This document shows positions 1-11,188 of a stretch of DNA of 64,000 bases, piece by piece. The notes beneath the pieces were generated by a model. That model saw only the letters and a list, made by a program, of their open reading frames with translations, ran no database searches and had not been told where the DNA came from. Within the stretch, counting starts at the first letter, position 1, and each line of letters starts with the position of its first letter. The position numbers and the translations under genes are program-made. Source of the DNA: Myrica gale (lineage: Eukaryota > Streptophyta > Magnoliopsida > Fagales > Myricaceae); assembly GCA_963930655.1 (NCBI GenBank), contig OZ005604.1:10736001-10800000 (forward strand). The letters run 5' to 3'.

Positions 1-2142
1 TGCTTATTGTGAAGAAACCCTAATTGTAAGTTATGATAAATGGGTTATAGTTGATGTGATGGATAAGGAAATTAGGGTTTAGGCTAATTGGAATAAATAT
101 CGAAGAACCATGATCATGTAATGAAAATATTTGAAACCCTTGTTAGGGTTAATACTCGGGATTAATTGAGGTTTAAGGTCCAAGTCAAGATTTAATCGTG
201 ATTAAGTTATTAATAGTTTAATGTAAAGTTTTAATGGAGTACATGAAATAATGAGAGACTTAGGTTTAATCCTAAATCCGTTGGTGTTGATTAAACCCTA
301 ATCGATATATATATATATATTATAGTGCAATAAAAATATTAAATGATTAAATGACCTAAGATTTGGTATATTAGTTAAAGAAAAGATTAAATAAAATGTT
401 TAATGATTAAAAGAATTATATTAATATAAATATATACGATATCAAGGAAGATATAATATAGTTGCTATTCGGAAATATTCCGATGAACGGAAAGTACGAA
501 GTCAAGAGATGAACGGGAAGTTCAAATTGGATTAAGAGAAGTCCGGCAACTATATTATACCGTTAAATGAAGATAAGTGTTTAATTATCGCTACGCGTCC
601 TTAGTGGATTTCACATTAGAATCGTCGGATAATGCGTAGAACCGACACGTACCGATATGTTTTCATGAATACTCAGTACATTGAAGGAATTGAACCTATT
701 CTTTGTAGGCGAGGAGCCAAGTAGGATCGAGGAGGATTACAAGGAGTACTGTAAGTGGATTCTAACTATTTTTGAAAACTGGAATGATACAATGCATATT
801 TTATCGTGCATGGCAAATGTTTTATTTCAAGTGAACGTATTGTACAATGAAGTATGTTTTAAACATGTCACATGATCATTTGCATGAGTCCATGAAAGAG
901 ATTTTGATGCAAATGAAATGGTAATGTTTTCAAGTGTGGCATGACATGTGCATTGCATAGAAACATTGTCACGCCCCGAACGCTAGCCCGAAGGGGGTTA
1001 ATGACAGCCGCGAACATTCACTCAATGAATGTTCCAGCGTTTTCTCTTAATCTTGCAGCGGATAATTTTTTTTTATTACACAAAAACACCTACAACTGAG
1101 AGAGATGGGCCACAGAGATTTACATAAACTTCAACTTACACAATTGACTACAACGGCAATAGTGAAAGCATCCAAATTTACATGTCATGTTTGCATGGCT
1201 GAAGTACAAGTCCTAAGGGATTCCAACAAAACCTTTATATGGACCTACTCATAACATATATGTAATACATCTTGAATCCTTATACACATAACATAGACAT
1301 TCACAGGATGCCTGATAAGCGTTCTTAGTACTTCCTATGAACTCTTCAACTTCTGTTTCTGATAACCACGACTAAGATACTAGACATCAAAAACCTTGAA
1401 CTCTACTAGTCCGAGTAACCCATGACCACCACACAACGGAGGCTCATGTCGACTCTTCAAAATTTCATCTAACCTTTTATGAAACAACAAAGAGAGATGA
1501 GGACGTTCCCATCGGTCCCTCTTCTAGATTTTCCCACCTGAATTGTTATCTGGAATGATACAATTTAAAACATCTGTGAGTCGAAAGACTCAGTAAGGAA
1601 TTATAATTAAAACATGAGCTTGAAATCATGGTTTGGAAATATGAACTTGAAATCGTGAGTTTGAAACCATGAACTTATTCTTTGAACTCATAATCTTGAA
1701 CTTGAAATCATACACTTGCTTTTAAACTTGAAATCATCATGAACTCGATATCATAATGAACTTAAAATCATAAGCATGCACTTGACTTAAAATCATAAGC
1801 ATGCACTTAAACTTTAAATAATTACAAACTTGAACATAATGTAATTCAAGTACAACTTGAAATATCATGAGCTTTAACTTGAAATAATCATAAACTTGAA
1901 CTTTAACTATCATGTATACGTATGTAATTCATGCATGATCATGAATCGTGATGCACGTGTATGCCTCATGATTGCATATGCACATACACTTGCTCTTGAA
2001 AACATCTCTTATACTTATAAAGCTCTTTCTTTTGGAAAATCTTTTCCATTCTTATCCTATGGGCTACTTGAGCTCCATTTACCCCTGGCATCAGGGTTGT
2101 GCGTTCCCGTTGGAACTATCCCCTATTTCCCTTGGGGACCTT

Positions 2143-2360
2143 ACATATGGTCAAGCTAGCACACCTTCTCGCATTCGTCCTTCAGTGGCTAGACATGACC
2201 CTTGGAGGTTCACACCTTCTTGCAAGCATCCTTCAGTGTGATTGCACATACCTCCTGGACTACCCATCCTTCTTGCAAGCATCCTTCGGTATGGGTGTCC
2301 TAGGTGACATGCACCCTTCTCGTAAACGTCCTTCGGTATGGATGCACCTTCTTGACTTGG
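2143..2360 (-). repeat. Stem-loop array of family A LTR
   Basis: The conserved hairpin array of family A in reverse orientation. Units share the loop core CTTCTYGCAAGCATCCTTC or close variants and have different self-complementary flanks: GCTAGCAC/GTGGCTAG, TCACAC/GTGTGA and ACCCATCC/GGTATGGGT. See the finding on covarying stems. Confidence 0.6.
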
Positions 2361-4530
2361 TACGGTACCGACCGACTTGGGTTCGTTAATTAACTTGTCA
2401 TAAAACTTGTCATAAAGTAGCATAAAAATGGTACTTTCATTTGCATAAAATTTCTCCTTCTTTCTTATGAGACAAATAAATGCAAATGCAATTGCTCATG
2501 ATGTGCTCATGTCATGCTTGGTAATCAACTTATCATAAAATACTTCTAATGCTCTTGACAGTTCGTGCTTAATGACAAATATCTCATAAACCTTTCATGT
2601 TTTCATTTGCACAAAAACTTCTTTCATGCTTTCATACAAATACGTATACGATGTCATGCTTGTTGAGAAATAACTTGTCATGCGTGGTTATAAACATGTT
2701 ATGCTTATTCATAAAAACATGCTGTGTATCATTCCAGTTTTGTAAAGCGTAAGTTGCTACTTACTATTTTCACTTACAAACGTAAGCTCCTCTTACCTTC
2801 GCTTTCTTGAGTGTTGAACGTCACGTTACCTACAATGGATCATACTAGTGTTATTCAAAGGCTCACTAGACGTATAGAGTAATCAATCAATTACTCACAC
2901 TTCATCATACAAAATCGTCCGTATTCTTGACTCCTCCTCGTTGGTCATCTTACAACACAAGGTATTTTCTTAAGGATGCCGAAGCCATAAGAATTGAGTT
3001 CTAACTGACCTTGACACTAATTTTCATAGCATATCAAAATTCTAACTAATTTGGAGTCCGTTTGCCACTTGAAACCTTTACCCGAAAATACAGCTGCTGA
3101 GAACGTCCAAGCGGGCAGCCCTGACGTCTCCAACTTAAAAATTCATAACTTCAAAACCATAGCAGAATGTGCTATACATTTTCATAAACACTTCATATTA
3201 GACAATAATCTTACAACAACACTCTTGCTGATTCCAGCTCGGCCCTCCATTTTCAAAATACTACCACTCATCCATCATATCTCTAACTCACACGAAATTT
3301 ACCTTAAAACGTCCCTCTTTCTTAAACTTACAATTCAAGATCAACCTCGTAAAATTTGGACTTAAAATAATCCCTCAAAAGGGTGCTCGAAATGAGCTGA
3401 CATTCTGGACGTGCAAGGCTGCTGGCAGCTTGACGTCCGGGCCTCAAACAACGCATATCTCATTCGATAATTATCAGAATCTTCCAAGGTATGACTTAAA
3501 ATCTTCCTACTTCCTAGGCCTACAATCTGGGATCCACTTAAGTTCATGGGATAAATCATAATGCATCAGAACACACTCTCAATTCGTGAAATCTGCATAG
3601 GCAAATTCCAGCAACGACAGTAATCTTTTTAACGTTCCAAACTTCCAACAACCAAAACTCTAATCTCTTCATGACACAACCAACATCCAAGGCTAATTTA
3701 GCATCTCATAACAGCAACCATCATCTCGCGTTCCTTAACAAAACTATGATTCCATCTTCATCAAGCTATACTATTGCATTTGCCCATTTCTTTTGGGCTT
3801 TTTATCAAACACGTAGGGTGTATCATTTGTTCTCTTGAACATCTTTCAGATCTGACCATGTGTCAAACACTTAGGGCTTGGTGGTTATCAACAAGACTCA
3901 TATACATACAACCTAATACATCAACCAATAGATTAGGCCATACATACTCAAAATAGATCTCAGCCCTCTTTTAGGCTTTTTATCAAACACCTAGGGTGCA
4001 TCAAGCAATCTCTCTCTCTTGAACATATTTTCTTTTTCAGATCTGACCATAACTCTCCATGGTTCCACATACAACCCATACTACTCTTTAAAGCTCACTA
4101 TTCTTTAAAGCTTACTAGATCTACATTTTCTTCAAATAACACATATGAACACAACACATACAAGGAGAAAACCAAACAAACTTCACCACCAACAACCATT
4201 AAAGGAAAGAAGAGAAAATGAGAGAAATGAGTGATGGCTTGGTCGTCCAAGAAGGGCTGAAATCCCTCACCTTCTTCTCTCTCTTTCTTTCTCTTCTTCC
4301 TTTTCCTTCTTCTTTTCTTCTTCTTCTCCTTCTTCTTTCTTTCTCCTTCTCCTTCTCCTTCTTGTTCGGGTGAGCTAGGGCAAAATGATTTGTGGGAAAG
4401 GGGGGGGTTGCCTTATACGTAAAGGGCTTGGGGAAAAGACAAGGTTGCCCTCCCTTATTTCCCCCCCTTTTCACATGAATTCCACCTCAACCATTTTCAC
4501 ATCCGATAAAATTTCGGAATGTAGTTAGAT

Positions 4531-4892
4531 GTGTCGACACCATCACTCAAGGTGTCGACACTTTCAACACTTTTAGTTAGATGTGTCGACACCCTCACTC
4601 AAGGTGTCGACACTTCCAACACTTAGTCAAAGTGGGAAAAATGCAAACTCTCGGGTTTTAGTTAGATGTGTCGACACCATCACTCAAGGTGTCGACACTT
4701 CCAACACTTGGTCAAAATTCACGGGAGTTCTGGAAAAAGGCGAACTCTCGGGTTTCAGTTGGATGTGTCAACACCATCGCTCAAGGTGTCGACACTTCCA
4801 ACACTTAGTCAAAATTCACTGAGTTCCGGAAAAATGTAAACTTTCGGGTTGTAGTCTAATGTGTCGACACCATCACTCAAGGTGTCGACACT
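4531..4892. repeat. TGTCGACA minisatellite in LTR
   Basis: Five paired GTGTCGACAC palindromes, each pair separated by CCATCACTCAAG or similar, alternate with a spacer containing CTTCCAACACTTGGTCAAA and AACTCTCGGGTTT. The higher-order unit is about 85 bases. The same unit occurs at 25339-25703, 30263-30627 and, in another LTR family and inverted, at 39698-40008. Confidence 0.85.
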
Positions 4893-5617
4893 TACAACAA
4901 AAATAACTAATTTAATCATACATACATTTGCAATAATACCTACTTAAGAGGTCATAAGCAAGTATGGTTTTGCATGAGGCATGTGCATTGTAGATGCAAA
5001 CATGAGGCATGCATATGCATCACGAGATTTATGACCATGCATGATTTCATTACGTTCACAAGTTCATGATTTTCAAAGGCCATGTTTCTAAGTTCATGTT
5101 TATTGATTATCCCTTACTGAGTCTTTCGACTCACGTTTTCAAATCGTATCATTCCAGATCCACAGGATATTCCAGGAGCAGGGGGTTACCTTGCTTAGAA
5201 CCCTAGAAGATAGTAAGTTGGTGCCGGAGTTAGTGGACTCCAAGTTAAATGCTAGTATGTGTTTCAGTATGAATTGAGGGGCAGCATGTTGCCCTAGGCT
5301 AGTTATGTATGTATATATGTTGAACAAGATGCAATGTAAAGACTTTCCATGAATGGAATCACCGACATCGAGGTATTATTCATTGAGCTGTATCTCAGCC
5401 ATCGTGAGGATCCTGAGCGAGTTTCCGCCATGGCATATCTTAGATCCGTTGCGATATTAGTAATAATAATAAGTTTCCGCTGCAAGAGAAAGATCAAGCG
5501 CTGGAGTATTCTGGGAGACTACTCGTGGCTGTCACACATCCCCCTTGAAAAGATAGAGTCGGGGCGTGACATCCATACATAGTAAATACGTGGATAAAAG
5601 GAGGGAGGGGTATTACA

Positions 5618-5631
5618 TTCTCCCCCCTCTT
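5618..5631 (-). other. Polypurine tract of element C
   Basis: On the minus strand AAGAGGGGGGAGAA lies directly before the LTR start TGTAATACC. This is the position and composition of the plus-strand primer site of a gypsy element. It fixes the orientation of element C. Confidence 0.7.
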
Positions 5632-6204
5632 AGGAACAATTCCGTCCTCGGAATTGCGGGAGTTTTAAAGTTACAAAGTTTTCAAAAGAGTTGAAAGCAA
5701 ACAAGAGAAAATATACATAAATACTAAGGTAGCTTTTCTCAGCCAAGTCCTTATTTGTTTCGGGATTGGTCTTTTGTGAGACCCCGTATTTTATTTTTGC
5801 TATCTTTCTATGTATTTGTTTTTTATTTAACTCAAGGGGCCATATTTTTTGCCAATGTATGACTTAACTTTAATAGTTATGGTATTTCGTTTATTTATTA
5901 TTGTGAAATTTAATTGGTGTAATTCTATTATTTTCTTAAGAGCCAAATTTTTCAAGGTAGATTTCTCTTATGAGTTAATTTTCCATTTGCTTATTATTAT
6001 GCTACCATGATTTACGAAATGAATACCAAAAATATATGAAGAGAATTTTATTTTTTATTATTGCCGAAATTCTCTAAGTAAAATTCATTACATAATAATC
6101 TATAGTTATGAAATTTTATGTTGAGCATATAAATTATTTTATGTTCTTGATTAGGTAACCTTAATCTCCATTAGGTAGTCTTAAGCATCATTAGAAGAAT
6201 TAAG

Positions 6205-6400
6205 TGATAAGTTGGTAGGTTTATAGGATAGCTTGATAAAGAACTAAAAGATAAGTTAGTGTGCTTATAATAGAAATAAGTTAGTGTGCTTGTAATAGAT
6301 ATAAGCTAATGTGTTTATAATAGAGATAAATTGATATGCTTGTAATGGTGATAAGCTAGTGTGCTTATAGTGGAGATAGGTTAATGTGCCTACAAAGTAG
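6205..6400 (+). repeat. GATAAG-rich cluster in LTR
   Basis: Degenerate tandem units of about 30 bases, of the type GATAAGCTAGTGTGCTTATA, repeat five or six times in the 5' part of the LTR. GATAAG is the plant I-box/GATA-factor core. The same cluster is at 14480-14740, 17715-17945 and 54605-54850 in other copies. Confidence 0.55.
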
Positions 6401-7770
6401 ACATGTGATAAGAGATAAATAAAATGAAAAGAATAGAAATCAAAGGCAAGAGAAGTTTACGTGAAAGGCAAAGAGAAAAATTGAATTTGGCTTTGGGTGA
6501 TTCACATGAATGGCTTAAGAAGGAGACAAGGAATTAAATGCAAGTAAGGGGGATAAGACAAGGAACATGTCAACCGGCCATTCCACCCAAAGAGAGTAGG
6601 CGATACAAACAAAGTTGTTCTCTCCCCCCTTCACGTGATAATCTTCTTTCAAACTTCACTTCACTTTATTCACTTCTTCCCATTTCATTTCGCATCACTC
6701 TCCTTGCTCAGCTCTTCCTTGTGGCCGAACCCCTCATCATCTTTAGTTCATCTTCCTCTTGACCGAAGCACATCACCTCCAGCTTGTCTCTTTTCCTCTT
6801 GGCCGAGAACTTCACCCCCTTCACTTCTCCATTTCTCCAAAGCTCCCCTTTCTTCAAGCCATTTCCAGCAGCTACCTTCATCTCATTCTCTCACCTAGCT
6901 TCACCACAGCACCTCCTTGTTGCTATTATTTCAGCCCCTTGTAGCCACATTAGAAAGAAGCCGAGAGTTTAGAGTGGAAGGAGTTTCTGCTGCCTTGGCC
7001 GAGTGACATAATAGGAGGTAGAGGTAAAGGTTTTGGTCCTTGCAAGTACATTTCTTGTTCTTTTCTTTCCTAGGTTCTGATCTTGAGCATTTTGTGCTAG
7101 GTACCAGCTCTTGTGTTCAACACTAAAAGGTAAGATAGGGTTTGATTTCTAAAGATATGGATTTGTTGTTTTGGCCGAGTGCCTTGTGTCCTTTTGTTTT
7201 GTAGATGCATGAATGTTAGATCTGATTAGGTTGGGTTTGTTGGAAGAAATGTTGTGATGTTGTTGATGATTGGAGGAAGGGGAAGAGGAAAGAATATGGT
7301 GAGATTCGGTTTTCCTTAGTGTTGGCCGGATCTGTTTTAATGTCCTTCCCTTGAAATATTTACATGCATTGTGAGACCCCGACTTTATTTCTGTTATTTT
7401 GTTGTTTATGACTCCTTAAGTGTGTATAACTCTAATTATTGAGAAAGACATGTATGGTTGAATTCATCTAAAACCATGACTAGGTGAAATTTTTCCCCTA
7501 GCATTTTTATTCATCTTTAGTTATAATTGAAATGTTATATTGTTGCAATTTTTAATAGTATTAAATTTGAGTATTTGGGATTAATTAGGCTAATCATTTT
7601 AATTGTTGGAAGCACATCTCTATGTTTGCGATATTTGGAAGAAAATGAATTAGGGGCTTTGACTCTTGAAAAATTTGTGATTTCCTCCCCCAAGCATTTC
7701 ACCCCTCTTTTCACCCCCCCCTTGCCGCACATTTCATTTTTCATTTGCCCTAACACCCTCACACACCAAC

Positions 7771-7850
7771 GGAAGAGAAGAAGAAGAAGAAGAAGAAGAA
7801 GAAGAAGAAGAAGAAGAAGAAGAAGAAGAAGGAGAAAGAGAAGAAAAAAA
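7771..7850 (+). repeat. (GAA)n microsatellite
   Basis: About 80 bases of almost pure GAA/GAG trinucleotide, inside the U3-like part of the family A LTR 7370-16547. Other copies have the complementary CTT-rich tract at the matching place. Confidence 0.95.
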
Positions 7851-9130
7851 GGTAGAGTTCGGCCCTTGCTATGAAAAATCTCTGCTGGCCGAATATACCC
7901 ACTACCTCATTTCTTTCACATTTTTCTTGGATGATAGCTTGTTGTGTACTCGGTTGTTTTCTCCTTGTGTACATGTTGTTTTCTTTAAGAGTAGTATAGA
8001 TCTTACAAGAAACATGAGAGATTAGAATGGAGGAGAAGAAGTTTCGGTTAGGCTGCAAATGGAGCTTGTTGATGGTTGGTTATGGCCGACCAAACCTACA
8101 CCTCATGTGTTTTACCCTTGGTTTGTTGTATTAGGTTGTATGCATGTTAGTTTTGATGAGAATCAAACCCTAAGTGTTTGATACATGGTCATATCTGAAA
8201 AAAAGTTCAAGAGAACCAATGATGCACCCTAGGTGTTTGATAAAAAGCCCAAAAGAAATGGGTAAATGCAATAGTTTTAGCTTGATGAAGATGAAATCAT
8301 GATTTTGTTGTAAACTTTGAATTGAAGCTTTAAAAGTAGGAAGAATGTGAGAGAATGACTGTTGTTATAAGATGTTAGCAAGAGCTGAACCCATTTGGGT
8401 AAGCATGGCCTGATAGGTAATGATGGTGGCATAGGGTGATGTCATTTAATCTTCAAGCGGGTGGTAGTGCCATGGGCTGGAGGGTGGAGGGCAGATCTGC
8501 TCCTCTGCCTTCATGGTGGTCTCTGATTTTTGTAGCACCTCCTTAGGAGGTCAAATTATCCTTGGATGTTGGTTGTGACATGAAGAGATTGGGGTTTTGG
8601 TTGTTAGAGGTTTGAAAGGTTGAGAAGATCATAGTTGTTGTTGAAATTAACTTCGGTAGATTTCAAGGTTCGAACTAGGAGTGTATTCTGATGCAATTGC
8701 GCTTATCCCTTGATCTTAAGACGATCCTAGATTATAGGCCTAGGAAATATGAAGATTTTAAGCCATACCTTGGGTGATTCCGATAAGTATTGGGTGAGTT
8801 ATGCGTTGTTCAAGGCCCGGACGTCAAGCTGCCAGCAGCCTTGCACGTCCAGAATGTTAGCTCATTTCGAATACCTTTTGAGTGATCAGTTTAAGTCCAA
8901 ATTTTACGAGTTTGGTCTTGAATTTTGAAAGAAGAACATTTTAAGGTAAATTTCGTGTGATTTAGAGGTGTAATGAATGATTTGTGGTATTTTGAAAATG
9001 GAAGGCCGAGCTGGAAATAGCAACAGTGTTGATGTAGGATTTTCGCCCAATATGAAGTGTTTGTGAAAATGTATAGTGAATTCTGCTGTTGTGAATTTTA
9101 CCTTCAATCTTGACCTATGAAAGCTGAATA

Positions 9131-9368
9131 TGATGGAAATCACGGTACAACGTTGGAGGATCCAATTCCAGTTCCCATTGGGCCGGTTACGAGGGCACGA
9201 GCCAAGAAGTTTAAGGAGCTACTCAATGGGCTGATTCAAGCGGCATGGGCTCAAGCAAATTCATGGAGGCCCATAGAACAATGTGATACAAGTTCTAGAA
9301 GTCGAGCAAGGATGATCTACATGATTTACACGCCACTTTTATTCCATAAGTGGCTTGGACGTGAATGA
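9131..9368 (+). pseudogene. Gypsy pol C-terminal tail inside family B LTR
   Basis: An open frame starts at or before the LTR edge and includes GPVTRARAKKFKELLNGLIQ followed by a Trp/Gln-rich stretch, ending at 9368. GP-x-TRARAKK is a motif I associate with the extreme C-terminus of some plant Ty3/gypsy polyproteins (family knowledge). In copy 2 the matching tail reads GPVTRARAKKFKDALNGQIQ and ends at 22389. The tail is therefore part of the LTR, implying that pol of the parent element ran into its 3' LTR. As a solo LTR it has no upstream coding sequence and cannot make a product by itself. Confidence 0.65.
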
Positions 9369-9871
9369 CTATGGTAGGATTTTCTTTCCATAGTGGTCGG
9401 ATGGTGTAGCTGAATTGGTGGCCTAATTTTTGTTTCCTTTTTGGTTTAGGCGCCAAGCTTTATTTCCTTAGTGATAGAGTCTATTTTAGGGGTCAATAAG
9501 TTACCTTATTTACTAGGGTTTGCCGCCCCATTATTGCCTTTTTTGTGAGTCTCTTTTAGGGTTTTCATGTCTTAGGTGGCCTATATATAGAGGCCTAAGT
9601 TGTAGTTCGAAATTAATTCAATACACACGGTTTTGTGAGGTTTAATTCTCTTTGATTCTTTGAAGAACTTCTCGAACTTATCGGGATTTTTCCCGTGGCG
9701 TTCAACTCGACTTATCAAACGGATTTCCATCCCGTTTGTGGCGTCTTCACCATACCGAGGTTCTTGCTTTCCTAAGCAACGGGACGAGGTTCCATTCGAA
9801 TCCATGCTAGAAACGATCTTGGGTTCCCTATAGTTGTTGGGTCTCGATACGGGATAACGGGGTTCACATCA
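9131..9871 (+). mobile_element. Family B solo LTR (copy 1)
   Basis: Starts TGATGGA at 9131 and ends TTCACATCA at 9871, with inverted ends TGATG/CATCA. It is flanked by perfect duplications GAATA (9126-9130 and 9872-9876). The host LTR sequence resumes cleanly on both sides. 741 bases. A TATA box CTATATATAG at 9581-9590 precedes a run that matches copy 2 closely. The first about 240 bases encode the C-terminal tail of a gypsy polyprotein (see 9131-9368). The identity of the parent element is inferred, not seen. Confidence 0.88.
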
Positions 9872-11188
9872 GAATAGTTTAAAATATATTTCGTGTAATT
9901 TGGAGCCCTGATTTTGAAGTTGTGAATTTTTGAAGCTGAAGACGTCGGGGCTGCCGCTTGGATGTCCTCAGCAGCTTGTGTTTTCAAGTAAATCTTTTGA
10001 ATGACAACCAAGCTCCAAATTACTTGAGATTTTAATATGTCATGAAAATTAGTATAAGGATCAGTTGGAATCCAAATTCTTATGGCTTCGGCATCCTTAG
10101 GATAATATTTGCATTATAGGATCACCATTGAGAAGTCCAACAATATGGGTGATTTTGTATGATGAGTTGCGTGTAATTGAGTGACTGTTCTTTACACTAG
10201 TGAACCTATAAATGACATTAGTATGACTCAATTGTAGGCAAGGTGCCACCGTAAGCTCAAGTGGATGGAGGTAAGATTCGGTTTTTCTTTGGAGCTCTTG
10301 ACCGAGTGTCCTCTTGCATGTGAAGTTCAACCCTTCCTTGGCTGAATCTGTTATTGGTGTCCTTCCATTGAAGTATTTTCTTGAATGATGAAGTTGTAGT
10401 GTTGTGAAGTTGTTGTTGATGGAGGAAGGGATTAAAGCCCCGGTTTTGGGCTAATGTTGAAGGAAGTGATGTTTTGATTCTAATGTTGGATATATTAACA
10501 TGCACGTGGATAGGTTGCTGTTGGCCGAACCTTGTGACCCTATTGAATGATTTATTGCTTCTAATTTGAGATAGAATATTGATGTTCAATGCAATGTTTG
10601 GTGGTTAAAGCTATGGATAGATAATGTTGCATGTAGGATTGGTGGTCATTGTGGCCGAATATATTGCTGCATGTCCTTAAATGGAATTTTGAAGATGGTT
10701 ATTTTTGCTGATGAAAAATGGGAGACTTTAGATGATGTAGGGCTTCTGTCAATGGCTTTACTCTGGGAGCAAATGTATTTAGAAATGAACTAACATGCAT
10801 GTAAGAGAAGGGTATGAAAATTGGTAGAACTTAGCAATGCATGTTGGCCGATTGTCTTGATAGTAATTTTCTTATTTGAGGTATGACATGTCTCTTGATG
10901 TTGCTTGCTGATTAAGTGCATAGGGCCACGGGTTGGCCATAGAAGGAGGAAAATTATACATGCAAGTAAGGTTGGAAAATTCTTGTCAATGACATTCTAT
11001 GTGAACTTGAAAGCCTAGAGATTTAAGAGCATGAAAATTAGGTCTATCCTATAGGTCTCGGCAGTGGTCATATAATACGTCTATTGTGGTTAGATTGGTG
11101 GAACTCGATAATCATTAGTCCATGCATAGTATGATGAAAAACGTAGAAGCAACGGAATGAGAATTAGACGTAGATGAGTTGCTGTTTT

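Larger units (their letters stand above)
967..4961 (-). mobile_element. Family A LTR, antisense, lacking its last about 37 bases
   Basis: Read on the plus strand it starts TGTCACGCCCCGAACG, the reverse complement of the family A LTR end, and is colinear with the LTRs at 22631-25804 and 27567-30728. It is about 0.8 kb longer because it keeps a middle section (about 2960-3750) that those two copies lack but that is present, inverted, in the 7370-16547 copy (about 8200-9110 and 9880-10100). Similarity stops at 4961, just before the expected end TCTCACA, so no right-hand target duplication is visible. It contains a TTC-rich tract at 4262-4362 and the TGTCGACA minisatellite at 4531-4892. Probably a solo LTR trimmed by a deletion. 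The short ORFs in it look like chance ORFs. Confidence 0.75.
1..5571 (+). mobile_element. Family A LTR, partial and interrupted (1-966 and 4962-5571)
   Basis: Two pieces of one plus-strand family A LTR whose start lies left of the window. 1-966 resembles the interior of the solo LTR at 17238-21817 (region about 19550-20755). 4962-5571 resembles its end (about 21280-21817), including the GAGTC/GACTC hairpin and the terminal GGGGCGTGACA at 5561-5571. TCCAT follows and should be the target duplication. An antisense family A LTR (967-4961) sits between the pieces. About 500 bases of the host LTR expected between them are missing, so the right junction has been deleted. No coding sequence. The LTR was inserted in the 3' LTR of the gypsy element called C here, because the flank 5572-5617 matches 35742-35787. 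Confidence 0.75.

Noticed and set aside
2099-2423. Recurrent 60-100-aa ORFs over the hairpin array, also at 23579-24048 and 28516-28985
   Set aside because: They recur because the LTR recurs. All frames are open in part because of the repeats, with no start context or domain. The RNA/DNA structure explains the conservation better.
4199-4474. Lys/Arg/Glu-rich ORFs at 4199-4474, 25010-25297 and 30012-30221 (minus strand)
   Set aside because: They come from the CTT-rich tract and change length with the microsatellite.
7527-8058. 115-aa poly-arginine ORF and 99-aa poly-phenylalanine ORF
   Set aside because: Both are readings of the GAA microsatellite on opposite strands within a solo LTR.
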